Assembly: GCF_021347895.1 (NCBI RefSeq) | Contig: NC_067136.1 | Coordinates: forward strand, 3,059,970 to 3,123,969 | Origin: Acanthochromis polyacanthus | Lineage: Eukaryota > Chordata > Actinopteri > Pomacentridae | Length of the DNA: 64,000 nucleotides | Direction: 5' to 3' | Shown here: positions 1 through 15,625 of the stretch, in pieces | Layout: each line of letters begins with the position of its first letter | How positions within the stretch are numbered: position 1 is the first letter of the stretch | The notes under the pieces: model-generated | Told to the model about the DNA's origin: nothing | Seen by the model: only the letters and a program-made list of their open reading frames with translations | Databases searched by the model: none | Position numbers and translations under genes: made by a program

Positions 1-59
1 ATGGCAGTTTTGAGTTTCTAATGACTCTTTTAAACCCTGAATTTTCTATGAATGAATGA

Positions 60-448
60 CTGGAGTCTTTGCCATGAAATACAATCTTGGACTTTTTTAG
101 GAGTAGTTGGTCCCAATTTTGTACTGGTTGTTGACTGTTTAGGACTGGTTTCAGACTGTGTTCTGACTGTTTTTGAACATTGTTTTTTGGACTGCTTTAG
201 GTTTGATTTTGGTCCTGGTTTTTGACCTGTTTAGGGCTGTCTTGGGCGGGTCTTTTATTAAACCCCAAGAACACCAAACATATCATCAAGCATGATGGTG
301 GCAGTATCATGCTCTGGGGCTTTCTAGAAGTGCTTCTGGACTGGTTTTTATGTTGGACTGGTTTTGGACTTTCTTGGGACTGGTTTATGTTTGGTTTCAG
401 CCTTGGTTCTCCTGGTTTTGGATATTTAAAGTTGGTTAAGGATTTATT
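60..448 (+). repeat. Tc1-derived G/T-rich dispersed repeat, copy R1
   Basis: This G/T-rich stretch repeats phrases such as ggtttcagactg and ggtttaggtttgg. Near 275-325 it contains a phrase that translates on the + strand as roughly IKHDGGSIMLWG, which resembles the HGGGSIMVWG motif of Tc1/mariner transposases. Related stretches occur near 1170-1370, 12590-12770 and 40440-40760, so it is a dispersed family in this window. No intact transposase remains. Confidence 0.55.
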
Positions 449-1141
449 ACCTCCGCCAAGGAGGTTATGTGACACCTGGCATTTGTGTGTCCGTCTGTCT
501 GTCTGTTAGCAAGATAACTCAAAAACGCCTGGGCAGATTCACATGAAATTTTGAGGGGATGTAGACTATGGTAAGAGGAAGAGCTGATTTAATTTTGGTG
601 GCAATCCGGAAAGGATCCTAGATTCTGGATCACTTTGAATTTTTTAGTATGTGGTTTAGTATGTGGTCCAGAATATGACAAAAACATCATAGGTTAGTAT
701 GTCGTCCAACAAATTGGAGCAAGGTGTCCAGATAGCTCAACTGGTTAAGAAGGTGATTCGTAAACAGAACTGTGTCAGAGACGCAGGTTCAATTCCAGCT
801 CATGATCCTTTACTGCATGGGTTTCCTGTTTTCCTCTCTCCCTGTTGATTAATTAAGAATGGAATAAAATTGTTCATGAAAATATGTGTCTTATGTTTCC
901 ATGAAAATACAATACAATACTTCAATTTCTAAATCGTACATAAATGTATGTGAATGCAATGTTGCATGGGAACGTGAATATCCTTGGCGGAGGTCTGCGC
1001 TCTCTGAGTCATAGTTTGGTATGTTGTCCAAAATGTAACTGAAACGTCTTAGTTTAGTGTGACGTCCAAAATGTACTAAATCGTACATAAATGTATGTGA
1101 ATACAGTGTTCCATGGGAATGTCAATATCCATGGCGGAGGT
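449..1141. mobile_element. MITE-like element with acctccgccaagg inverted ends
   Basis: The left end reads acctccgccaagg at 449-461. The inverted counterpart ccttggcggaggt is at 982-994, and a second version, ccatggcggaggt, is at 1129-1141. The segment before each right end is itself repeated (tcgtacataaatgtatgtgaat appears at about 933 and 1081), so the right end was duplicated. There is no coding capacity, which fits a non-autonomous DNA transposon. Confidence 0.55.
727..812 (+). repeat. tRNA-like SINE head nested in the MITE-like element
   Basis: An A-box-like stretch (tagctcaactgg, 733-744) is followed about 40 bases later by a B-box-like stretch (ggttcaattcc, 786-796). This is the spacing of a polymerase III internal promoter. 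No clean acceptor stem closes around it, so it is read as a tRNA-derived SINE head rather than a working tRNA. Confidence 0.4.
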
Positions 1142-4924
<3,783 letters not shown>

Positions 4925-5700
4925 CACCCTGAGGAACGCCGACGTAAGTACGCCTGGAGTCGAGGAAAGCGCGATAAATGTTCAGCAGCACATGGAGGAA
5001 GTCCCCGCTATGAGAAACCAATTCTGGCTGCTTCCCGAGTCTTTTGCTTTGTGTTTTTGGACTTGCACAAGTTTACTGCTCGCAGGCGGTCTGGGTCTCT
5101 GCGTGCAAAAGGACACCAAGAACCCAAAACTGCTGCCAAGTTGAACAAACCCAGTCAAGCACAGATTCAGCTTCGGACTGTTTGATGCTAGGAAGTTTGG
5201 AGTGTCGCCACGCATGCTGTTCGTGTCGAGGCGACGTTGCCACTTTGCGGTTTTATTTGCACACTCCTCCCTGCTGGTTTTGTCGATTCTGCTCGTCAGA
5301 CTTTTCTGTCTAAAAAGCTGTGGAAAACCTGTTTACATTTCGTACGCCTTTGTTTGTTGCAGAATTCTCATTTTATTTTTTATGGAGCTGCAGTTGTTGC
5401 TGAAAATGTTCAACTTAATGTAGCAGCTGATTAACAGCTCCGTAGGCTTGTGGCAGCCAAATCTTCACGATGACTCAAGGGGTCAGTTCAAGTGTCATGT
5501 TTTATAATGGCTTTGCTGGGATTCGCCCAACACGGCAGCTCAAACAACTAACCTGTTGACATTTGGTGGTTTAATTTGGAAATGTTGGAAGTTTCCCGTC
5601 ATGTAACGGAGCTTTCTTTTGCCAAATCGGACAGAGATTGCTTCTTTATGAAAACTGCTGCTGATGAAAACTTTTTCAATAAATATTTATAAAGTTATGT
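4925..5700 (+). other. Probable 3' UTR of the RING gene with AATAAA signal
   Basis: The stretch after the stop has no conserved ORF. An AATAAA hexamer lies at 5678-5683, followed by T-rich and GT-containing sequence, as expected for a polyadenylation site. That gives a 3' UTR of about 0.77 kb. The assignment rests on the hexamer and position only. Confidence 0.5.
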
Positions 5701-8445
5701 TCTGATGCTTTAGGTTTAGTTTTATATATTTTTTTTGACTTTTGTATTTGTTCTGCATGTTTTGTGTTCATGCTGTCACTTGCGTTGCATATATGACTGA
5801 TTTTTCAGTTGTACTGATATGAATCCTGCCAAAAGGTGAATTTCTCAAACTAAATGATTTCTTGTAATTGCGTATCAGCTTCACATTACTCTGCTGCCTT
5901 GTTTATATCTGACAATACAGAATTTTACAGAGAAAAACAGCAGTTCAAAGTAAGAAAAAAATAATAATAGTAAAGGGGAGAAACTGAAATAAATTGTTAC
6001 AAAAACAAAAATGACTTCCAGAACCTCTGTGGAAACAGCAGAACCACAACTAGAAGTGAAGATGTTCTGTTTGCATGGTACATTTAAAGTCACAGAAGTC
6101 ATAGAAGTAAAGCAGTTCATTAGTGATCGGTGGAGCATTTACCCCCCCACACAGTTTTACTTTCTGTTGGCTTGTTTTCATTAAATTTTCAGTTCAACAT
6201 AACTGTGACTTATACCAGCAGACCCTGAAGAAACTCAGACATCCAGTTTGGTGAGTATGTTTCTATTTTCCACTTTTAAAGTACTTTGAAATGCAATTTT
6301 TTGCACAGTGTAACGTACCATGTACCTTAGTTGTTGCATTCCAGTTCATATTTAAATACCGATGCACCGTGCTAGCCAGACTAGCTAACCAGTCAAAAAC
6401 TGATGCGAGGTTAAGCTAACAACAGGTGTTTGTGTCGGGTGTTGTGACTCAGTATGCCCGCTAAAGGCTAGTGACAGTCAGGCAGCTTTGTGTCAAGCAT
6501 GCAGTCAAAAGAATCACCTCTGGATGAAATGTCTTCAGAAAATAGGTTCTCAAAAGAAGAGTCTTGAAACAGTCGGAGGCTGTAAGAACAAACATGAGCA
6601 CATGACACACAAAGCGTTATGTTATCTGAAGTACTTCTGCAGACTTCTACACACTCCTCTTCCTTCCTGAAAAGCCAAAACCCATCATCTTCAAACCCAG
6701 ACAGGGTATTTCTATCATCTTTATGTTTGAATTGATTCACATCTGTGGGGTGTATGATATATGCTAGAATAATCGTTTCAAAAGTTTGACCTTCTCCCTT
6801 TCTTAAAAAAAATCTCCCAGTCCTCTACTTCCACAACTATTCTTGGGTTTTCCCTGTTTCATTTCTGTTTAGCTCATCTTTCCCTTGATTTCAACTCACG
6901 AATGCAGACAGAGACTTTGTTGTCTTGTTTGGGTTTCTGTTTAGTTGTAGTTTACACAGATTTTTTCAGTGTCCATGAACAAAGTTTACATGTCATGTTT
7001 TCCAGTTTTGTTCTTGTTAACCACGCCTGACGTATGTCAGCGGGGTTACTGCATTCGCTTCGGTATCTGGCTGGGTAAGTATGTATGTGTGTATGTCCGT
7101 TCCGATATCTCTGCAAGTGCTGAAGTCAGGATAATCAAACTTGGCACTGAAGATCAATCTAAGGTCCCCTGCTCAGTTGTGGAGTTACAGGTCAGCAGAT
7201 CAAGTAGGAAGGGATATACGTAGGATGATCAAAATTGATACAGAGTATCATGCATGGGCGTGGTTCTGCCCTCTGCTGAGGGCTCGTCTAGTTTCTACTT
7301 GAGTCTGGTTTAAGCAGCCTGTTGACCTAGTTTTAACATATGTGACCAAGATCTGTGGGGACGCTGGTTCAGGTTAAAGTAATATTTGGGAAGTTTAAAT
7401 GGGGAAAGCTTAAACTAGCAGGGAAAAAAAGCTGATTTAAAAAAAAGATGAGACCAAAATTTAAGATATAAATAGGATAAGATGATTAAAACACATTAGT
7501 AAACTGAAAAAAACAAAGCAAAAAAAAATTGGGATTGGAAGAAAATGAAGAGGATATTTGGTGAGACTGTGGAGGTCTATAATCTTTACTATATTGTTTC
7601 AGAGTTCTTCCTGTGCAATCATAGTTTGTACATTTAGTGTTTTTTTTTTTTAACCCTTTGGCTTTCCTAAGATTCTTCCTTCAGTTTGGTTGGATATGGA
7701 TCAGCACAAAATCAGGGGGTCAGTGGAGATGACAATATTAACAATAAACTGTGTTTGTAGTGCTCTGTGGAGGGAGAGGGTGGTTATATCATTTAAATCG
7801 GTGATATAACCAAAATTGAAGATTTACATTGTACATGATGATTGATAACGCACTGCATTAGACTGACAATAAAGAAAAATAAATTAATAATCTTGGACTG
7901 GTAGAATATAAAGAATATTTTTGATGCGACTTTGGAGGTCTGTGGTCTAAACTACATTGTTATAGAGTTCTTTCTGTGCAGTTATGGTTTATACATTTAG
8001 TTTTAAGGTGAAAAATGTTCATCCACACACCCAAACTGAAGATAGACTTGATCACTGATGGACTTTCCTTTGATTTTTTGGGGAAAATTTTCAATGGCAT
8101 GTTTAGAACAAAGTGATTTGAATAAAATATAACATTATTTATGCTTCTGTTCAGTGAAGTTCTTCATGGATGAATAGTCAATGGGCAGGTTTAGGCGTTC
8201 TGAAGGTTCATCTATATTTGATCCCACGAGGTCTGACACGTTTTCACACAATGGGTTTATGTCACTGGAGGAAAGCATTTCCTTTCCTTGCTTTCCTGGG
8301 GGAACAAGCAAGTGGAATGAAGGAGGTACCGTCAGACGTGGAATTTCTGAAGAGTAAGCGCAGATCAGGAGATCACTGCTGTTGATTACTGCTGCTGACT
8401 GTAGAGCAAGTACAGGCTAAATACTATCGGTGAGGCTGATGATGC
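5701..8445. other. Intergenic DNA with dispersed repeat pieces
   Basis: No supported gene was found. Around 7030-7300 there is a stretch (ggggttactgcattcgcttc, then clustered tgtatgtccg) that looks like a decayed dispersed repeat. Two similar phrases near 7575-7635 and 7925-7990 (gactgtggaggtctataatc and its variant) form a diverged direct repeat about 360 bp apart. The rest is unremarkable AT-rich DNA. Confidence 0.35.
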
Positions 8446-8603
8446 ACATCTTCAAGCTTTCTCTCTCTAAATTTAAGGATTCACGCTCTGCCAACCAAAG
8501 GATTAAATTTGTCTGCTCAAGGCTGCAAAGAAGAACAGAAGTCGATTTTCTTCTGTCATCACTACGACGACCAGAACCTCACAAGTTCCTTCACGACTAA
8601 CGG
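8446..8603 (+). other. Putative untranslated leader exon of FAM111A-like copy 1
   Basis: The segment beginning cttcaagctttctctctcta and ending before a gtaaagtca donor at 8604 matches 17969-18134 in front of copy 2 in sequence and donor position. It has no long ORF. The ATG-starting exon of each copy begins directly after an AG acceptor, so an upstream non-coding exon is expected. The evidence is paralogue conservation plus a splice donor; no transcript is available. Confidence 0.4.
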
Positions 8604-9882
8604 GTAAAGTCATTTAAGTGTGTACAAACGCCTGATTTCTGACTTGATTTCAAACCATTTAAAAGCAGCTATGAGTTGGATTTGAATCTACAAGTAAAAT
8701 GTTTGTCAGGACAGAAAACTTCTGATATGCGTGTTTGTAACTGTAGTTCAGAAAAGTTCTGTCTTCAATGTAAAACAGAAACAGTCGTGTCTTTAGAGAA
8801 ACAGTTTCTCTGTTGCCATCCTCTCTCCCTCATGGACAGGAAATGTCCCAAACATTGCTGTTTCTCAGACATCAAGTATTTGCAGATGTTGAAGAAAACA
8901 TCCGTTGTCAGTATCTGACTGTTATCTGGTCAGATACTACATAATAAAATAGGAATGAAATACAGAAACTCTACGCATGAACACAACATGGTGACAGAGA
9001 TTTTGCAGATAGCTGCACCCAGTGAGGTGAAAGGGGGGTGTTGATTCAAAGGTCAGAACATTGACAGTGTAAGAGATGTTTTACTTTTCATTTTTTATTA
9101 CATGAAGGTCATCTGGACTTAATTTTCACTCAGTCAGATAAGGCCAAATAAAGTAAGACACAGAATTTCTTGTTTCAAAGCAGAATTCCAAGAATCATCC
9201 TCATCTGAAAAGTTACAGGAAGTGGCCATCCATTTGGCCACATAGACACACTTTGTGCAGAGCAGCAGGCAGAAAGAATGGTTGAAAAGAAACAGCGGTG
9301 CCTGGTGGTTACAGCCAGGAATGTCCCAAACATAGCAAAATAGGAATAAAATACATGCACACTACAGATAAACACACCACGGTGACAGATTCAGAAATGC
9401 TCTGCAGAAATGGAGGGATGACAGTTTCTTCAGTTCTCCATCAATCAGGTCTACAGGGTAAAGCAGCCAGAGGAAAAAAACACATGACAGTCCATCTGGA
9501 GTTTGTTCAGCTGCATCTAAAGGCTCTGACAGTATCAGGATAAAGGTGATCTGATCATATATAACAAAAACTCTTTAAGCAGAAATCACTAGCTAACAGC
9601 GTCCCAATAGTGCAGGCATGGTGGTGGTGGCAGCATCATGGTAGCTTCAGAGCAGCAGAGATAAAAAGGCTGGTCTGAACTGAGGGGAGTGAGAGAGATG
9701 TGGAGGGACCTGACCATAGAAGTTCAGATGCTTCACTAGAGTCTGATGGAGTGTAAGAAGCAAAATGAGATGTACTATTAAAATCCTAGTGTACAGACCC
9801 TAACTGGGATATGGAAAATAAACATTTTGCATTGCTGTATAATAATTTATTCAAGACTAATCAAGGCTTCTTCTTCTTCTAG

Positions 9883-9961
9883 AGAAGTGCGGAAGCTACA
9901 ACTGCCAAAGGACTGAATTAAGACCCTGAAAACTTTCTATAGCAGACATACATCATCTCAG
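9883..9961 (+). other. Putative second untranslated exon of copy 1
   Basis: A pyrimidine run (cttcttcttcttctag) is followed by 79 bases ending ctcag|gtgagttcatgaag. The donor and downstream intron resemble the exon at 39563-39625 ahead of copy 4 (ctcag|gtgagtttatgaag). The reading frame is closed here, unlike in copy 4, so if spliced it would be untranslated or decayed. Confidence 0.35.
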
Positions 9962-10172
9962 GTGAGTTCATGAAGTAACGTTATGGAGATTACAACATAT
10001 GGGAGTGCAGGACAACAGCAACACAAACCTTCAACTTCAAGGTAGTGTCTAGTTTTGTGTAAAGGTTAAAGTTCACGAGGCGCTATACAAAAAAAAATCT
10101 CAGTTTGTGCCTTCAAGAAACAAAATTTTTGCATGAAACTCCCTGGAATTCTCAGTTCTTCTTGCTTTACAG

Positions 10173-10274
10173 ATGGATGCACCCAGTCAGGTGAAAGAGG
10201 AGGAAAGGCAGGAGGAAGAGGAAGTAGAAATGGAGGAGAAGGAAAAGGAAGAGGAGGACAATGTTGATTCAAAG
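10173..10274 (+). CDS. FAM111A-like copy 1, charged leader exon
   Basis: The exon starts with ATG directly after a ttacag acceptor and encodes 34 residues (MDAPSQVKEEERQEEEEVEM, then EEKEKEEEDNVDSK) before a gtcagt donor. The same exon in shorter form precedes copy 2 (26 codons), copy 3 (27) and copy 4 (19), always beginning MDA and ending DSK in phase 0. The highly acidic run varies in length between copies. The body it should splice to is broken, so this is probably part of a pseudogene. Confidence 0.6.
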
Positions 10275-10378
10275 GTCAGTACACTGATAGAGTGCATGAA
10301 ATATGTTTGGTTTTTAATTTTTTTTTATTCCATAATGGGCTCAAGTAACATTAATTTTCTCACTCTGATTTTCAGCAG

Positions 10379-11567
10379 GGTCGACACTCCCATCAGTTCA
10401 CAGAGAAATTCACAAATAAAGACAAGAAAATGTTCCGCATTTCCTCTGGTCTATCTCGTTTCTGGAATGCAACAAAAAATTCAGGGAAAAACTTGCAAGG
10501 ACTGAGCAGAAGAAGACGAGTGGAACCGGGAGCACCAACATCTCTGACAAGAGTTGTAGTGATATTAAACGGATGCTGAGTGAGTTCGATGGCAATTCCT
10601 TTGGAAAGCGACTGGAGCTGAAGAAGGAGAACTTTGGAAAGATCCAACAGTATTTCAGTGAAATTCACAGACTCAGTAAGCTGCTCAAACTGGGCAAATC
10701 AGTTTGTAAAGTCATTGTTAGTGATGTTTGCCAAGGAACAGGGTTTGTGCTATTTGATAGGTTGATCCTGACTAATGCACATTTATTTAAGGATTGTGTT
10801 AAAGAAAACAAGCTGCAGGAGGATATAGAAGTTTATGCCCTGTTTAACTTTGATGAACCTGAGCCTAACACTAATTACTACACCTTTACCGCAGAGAAAG
10901 CGTTCATTGACTTTGACTTGGAGCTGGATTACGCCATTCTGGAACTCAACCCTCGGGGCCAAATCTCCAACCAAACAGCAGAAACAGAGGAAGCTGAAGT
11001 ACCACCAGGGCTCCTGAGTAGATTTGGTCCTCTACCTGACAATGGTGAAGCCTGTCTGATTGGTCACCCAGCAGGAGCAGTGAAAAAAATAGATCCTACA
11101 TGCATCATTCCAATGGAGAAGAGAGAGGAGGCTGTGGACAAACAATTACATTCCTACAAAGAACACTCTTCACTCTCCAATCAATCATTACCGTAATCAA
11201 ACAAGCAGGCATTGACAGCATAATGATAGGAGGAAGCAAAGCAGATAAAGTTGTGACCTACAACACTTTCATGCATCACGGAGCTTCTGGCTCCCCAGTG
11301 TTTGATGTTAGGTGCAGAGTTTTTGGTTTGCACACTGCAGGATTTTGCTATGGGTTTCCAAAAAAGAGAGAGAGTGTGATTGAGTTTGCACGACCTCTGC
11401 TGACTATATTTGAGAACTTTGTGGGCAAAGTGAAGAAGAATGGGAAGGCAGAGCTGCTGGAGAGAATTCAGGAGGAAGGAAAGGGAAACTCATTCTTGAA
11501 AAAGATCTTTGAGTGTATAAGCCAAACAGAACAACTGAATGATGAGGAGCCAATGGAAACCAGCTAG
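10379..11567 (+). pseudogene. FAM111A-like serine protease copy 1, UBL part lost and frameshifted
   Basis: After a cag acceptor the frame reads GRHSHQFTEKF like the other copies, but the ubiquitin-like region (about 250 residues in copy 4) is missing and the frame closes at a TGA near 10570. A second frame then gives a good protease region: GTGFVLFDRLILTNAH with catalytic His, LELDYAILELN with catalytic Asp, and GEACLIGHPAG. It stops at 11196. The rest, with the Ser motif HHGASGSPVF, continues from about 11170 to 11567 in another frame. The break between Asp and Ser is at the same place as in copy 3. The family resembles mammalian FAM111A/B, nuclear chymotrypsin-like proteases. Confidence 0.75.
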
Positions 11568-12399
11568 CCAACATGATCAGAAGCTCCTCAATGTCAAACC
11601 ACATCTGGTTGATCATTTTCTGCCTCATAGAATCATTTTACTCCAAACATCCAAACCACCAAGTGCATTAGAGGTGTTTTTTACTCTGCAACTCATCAGA
11701 TCCAACTTTGTATTTTGAGATGCCAATGTATGCCAATGTGACTGTTAAATGTCCATACATCTTTGGTTCTACAGATTTTAAAATTACAAATGTTTCTTGT
11801 AGTATTGTACAGCAGGATTTTCAGAGTATATACTAAATTTTAACGTTCATGTTACTAACCTACCTTTTTGTTATTTATGTTGCGTATGTAAGCTACCGAA
11901 TACTTCTATCCATATCTATTGTGAATCTCCCTAAAATTGATCCTGTTTAATTGCCTGATGCTTCAATTGGATTTATTTTCAGAGGGTTGTATTGTTCTGG
12001 CTTTTCTGTTCTGTTCTGTTCTGTTCTACCCCCAGCATGGACGACAAACCAACAGCTCCCCCTAGTGGCCATTTGACCACATTTCCAGCAAAAAACATCC
12101 CATATTGTGAGCGAAAAATATGATTCTGTTGTTGTATTTGACATGAACACATACAGCTGAGAACAAAAGTTTTCATCCACTTCAAAAGACTATCTGTATC
12201 ATGACAGTCTTAAATTTCTAATTATTTATGTAATTTGATTTTCCGTGCAGAACGTGTTTGCCAAAAAAAAAAAAAAAAACAGTCATAGATTTTGAATCTT
12301 TCCTGTGGATTTATTAAAGGTCTTCTGGAAATCTGACTAAATCCGCTGGATCTATTTCAATTGTCAGTTTTGTGGATGCTAAAAGCTGTGTTTTCTTAC
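11568..12399. other. 3' flank of copy 1, shared by the array
   Basis: This begins with a phrase (aaaccacatctggttgatca) that recurs after copy 3 near 26610, after copy 4 near 47905 and at 30350. Further on, a phrase about aaccaacagctccccctagtgg recurs near 27558 and 53205. It therefore belongs to the duplicated FAM111A-like unit. No gene is visible. Confidence 0.5.
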
Positions 12400-12770
12400 T
12401 CTTACTTACAATTTCAAAGCAGCTTCAGACCCTATAATCAGCTGTAGAAGCAGCATCTTCAGACTCAGATGAAGTTTGCTGCTGATCACATGGAGAAAGA
12501 AAAGGTTTTCTGGAGGAACATTCTGTGATCAGATTGAACAAAAATTGAGCAGAAATATGTTTGGAAGAGAGACGGTGTCCTTTAACCCAACACTAAACCA
12601 ACCATCAAGCATAGTGGTGGCAGCATCATGCTCCTGGACTGGTTTTAGACTGTATGTCGGACTGGCTCTGGACTTTCTTGGGACTGGTTTATGTTTGGCT
12701 TAAAGTTGGTGCAGAATTTGTGGTTTCAGACTGGATTTTGCAGTGTTTGTAAGAAAAAAATAATTTAAGC
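12400..12770 (+). mobile_element. Tc1/mariner transposase relic
   Basis: Translated with frame changes, 12470-12650 reads approximately MKFAADHMEKEKVFWRNIL, then a damaged SDETK-like stretch, then KPTIKHSGGSIML. This is the order of the central region of Tc1-type transposases. It merges into the same G/T-rich repeat seen at 60-448. It is a decayed fragment with no open frame across it. Confidence 0.6.
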
Positions 12771-12778
12771 TTGGCACA

Positions 12779-14937
12779 ATGGGTGTCAACGCCATGAAGT
12801 CTCACATGCAATGTGACGGACACAAATCAGCCGTAAGAGACAGACAGCAGTTAACTGTGGCTAGTTATTTTTCTGTGACCAACAACGTAGCGTCTTCGGG
12901 ATCTACTTCGACCACCACAAACGGCACACATGCAGATGTAGCGACCACTGCTACCGTTGGAAAATCAAACAGTCTTCGGGTATCTTTTGGATTGAATGCA
13001 ACGTTGCAGGCGGGGGTGCTCTGGTGTCTGGATTGTTCCAGGCCATGTTTCTGGATTCAGAAATAGTAAAATGTTTCACATGTGGAAGGGACAAAACTAG
13101 CTCCATGTTAATGTTTGGACCTACCCCACACTTTAAAAATGAACTGATTTCTGCAGTGAACAATGCAGGACCATTTGTTCTGATGTTTGATGAACGTTCC
13201 AACGAGTCAACAAAAAATAAACAACCGGATGTCCATGTTGGATTTTGGGGGGCTGGTGGAGTCCAGTCACGTTATTTTGAATCAAAGTTCATGGGACACT
13301 CAAAGACTGAAGATCTTCTGCACCATTTCAAAGTAAGTATAGCTGTACTTTTTGTTCATGGAATGTTATTTGGATGAATTAAAGATTCAAGATATGATCG
13401 ATGTTTAGCACTGAATCTTATTGCATTGAGAAGCTTTAAAAATGATTTTTTTATTATCATTTTTTAATTATTAGATCACATTTGCAATCAAATAGGTTGT
13501 CACCTTTTCAATTTCTCTTTTTCATGTCAAGTAACTGTAATAAAATATTTCTATTCCTTAGACTTGTGTGCGCCTGCTGGACATGAAGAATCTCCTTTCC
13601 TCTCCTTGGGACAAATGTGAACTTGAAATTCCTCAATAATTTCCATCCAGACCATGCTGAACTCCATGGAGGTCGGCAGTTAATTAATGTTGGGAGCTGT
13701 GGATTGCACACGCTGCACTATTCACTCAAGACTGGGTTCTCCACGTGGAACGTTGAGAAACTGTGGAGAACAATGCACTTTGTTTTTCACAATGTCCCTG
13801 CAAGATGAGAAGATTTTTACAAAACTTATTGGTTCATCTCTTTTTCCACTCCCTTTCTGTGGACACAGATGGGTGGAAAATCTTCCCTCGGATATAGAAA
13901 GGACTATATGAAGTGTCTTGCTAGAATTGTTAAGAAAATACAAGAAAGGAGCCTTTTGAAATACCCCACTGTAGGCAGATTGCTTGTTTGGACCCCTCCA
14001 TCATGAGCAGAGACCCAGAATGGTGCAAGGGAAAGATGAAGTCTTGAGTGCAAAGATTTTTGCAGGACAAACGGTTGAGCAGAGGGATTTCTGCTGGTAG
14101 GAATGTTACAGGGAGAGCTTCAAAATAAAGGTTTTGCACAACTTTTTATGCATGAACTCTAAATAATTAGAATATTTGTGATTTCTATATATTAGTCTTC
14201 CTGATGCAGAAACTTAAATTATACAAAAGTTTTAAACCATTCATTTAAAGTGATCAGATTTAATGACTGTTTTGTGTCTGCTTGTTGCAGGGGATGCTGT
14301 TGTGCAACAGTTTGACAGCTTTCTCTCTGCATGGAAAAAGTGAGGAGTTCCTCTCTTTCAGACCCATGGAGCAACGACTTGATGCTTTTCTTCATGACAC
14401 TCTCAACCAGTCTTATCCTGAACTCCAGACTTTGCTCCAACTCCTCCTGCTCCTATCTCATGGACAGGTACAGTAGAGAGAGATCCTTCTCTGTGAACAG
14501 GGAAGTAGAGATGTGCAACGTAAAAGAAGAAACTGTTGAGGCCCAGAGACTAGTCTGTGACCATGTAAGAGCTTGTGGGGGTGTTCTTAAAGTGCCCCTT
14601 ATAAGGGAGCTATTGACTTCTGTAGCCTCATCCAGGACAAGATACAAGAAAGACGGAAGAGAGAGGGTGCCATGCATGGACTTAAGAGAAAAGCTTTGGA
14701 AGATGAGCTAGAAGACCTGAAGAAGAAAAAGGAAGTGTTGACAGCTGCGTGTGTCAGCCTTCAGAAGGATGCCGATCAGCTGACTGAGCAGGATGAAAAC
14801 AAATCCAGCACACTCATGGCTCAAATGATCACAAAGTCGAACACTTGAAGGAAAAGATACAAGGACAAATGCAATGAAGTGAAAAATATTGAGACAGAAA
14901 TGGAAACAAAAACCAATGAGCTAAGGCACATCCCTTA
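12779..14937 (+). pseudogene. Degenerate gene of an uncharacterised, possibly hAT-derived fish family
   Basis: Successive frames read MGVNAMKSHMQCDGHKSAVR (zinc-finger-like tail), FVLMFDERSNESTKNKQPDV, then NLKFLNNFHPDHAELHGGRQ and LINVGSCGLHTLHYSLKTGF, and finally a Lys/Glu-rich coiled-coil tail (LEDLKKKKEVLTAACVSLQK). The MFDES-like, NxKF and GSCGLH order resembles hAT-transposase-derived proteins common in fish; this is from memory and not proven. A likely intron (gtaagt at 13333, acceptor at 13560) and several frameshifts are visible. The first part recurs at 23134-23577. Confidence 0.5.
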
Positions 14938-15139
14938 AAGGGGAACTCGTTGTCAGTGTTTTGCAAGTGTTCTCACAGTTCTGTAAGTTCTGATGTTTAA
15001 GGTGAGATATTTGTAGCTACAGCTGTCATTACAAAAATCTTTTTTTTTTTTTTTTTTACAATTAAACAAACCTGAGTAACTTTTTCTTGAGTTCACGGTC
15101 ATGGCATTAAAAAAATTACAGTATAGCATTAAAATGGCA

Positions 15140-15625
15140 TTAAAAAGCATGAAATTGGACTGGCTGATGTCTGTAGAAACCCTGATACATCTGATCCATA
15201 GGACCAAAGAGCTCTAGTTTGGTCTCGTCAGTCCATAGAACCGTCTCCCAGAACTTCTGTGGCTTTGATAGGTTGGTTTCAGCAGACTGGAGATGATTTT
15301 TCTTGTGGCGTGTCTTCAGAAACGGTGCCCATCTAGAGGATCTGCCATTACAATACAATACAACACAAAACAATACAAGAACTTTATTCATCCCCAAAAG
15401 CAAATTCAATAAGCCCTGCAGCATGGAGTGTGTCCACAGAAACATCAGATCCTTTTTCAGCCAAACCTTCTGCCAGTCCTTGGCAGTAAGCCGAGGGTTC
15501 TTGTCCATATGTCTCTGCTGATAGCTTCTTTATGTGACCACGACCATGTAGTGTAGCCACAGTACCGCTATCTTTGAGCTTACCAATGATGCTTCCAACA
15601 GAGTCTCTGGGAACATTCTAGAGCT
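15140..15625 (-). mobile_element. Tc1-like transposase relic, - strand
   Basis: On the - strand the sequence reads KFWETVLWTDETKLELFGPM and, further upstream, an RLTAKDWQKV-type stretch. DETKLELFG is the first-aspartate region of Tc1-like transposases. The element is interrupted by an insertion near 15344-15420 (caatacaatacaacac...) and by the LINE tail that starts near 15626. A phrase at 17470-17508 looks like its far end. It is not functional. Confidence 0.65.

Noticed and set aside
727..812. A functional tRNA gene
   Set aside because: A- and B-box-like motifs are present but no acceptor stem pairs, and it sits inside a repeat.
8230..8330. Interferon-stimulated response element ahead of copy 1 (catttcctttcc)
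   Set aside because: The spacing between the TTTC half-sites is one base, not the two expected, and the site is not conserved before the other copies.
9298..9543. ORF with partial repeats of the array's upstream text (ccaggaatgtcccaaacata)
   Set aside because: It is homologous to non-coding DNA ahead of copies 2-4, and the frame is not shared.
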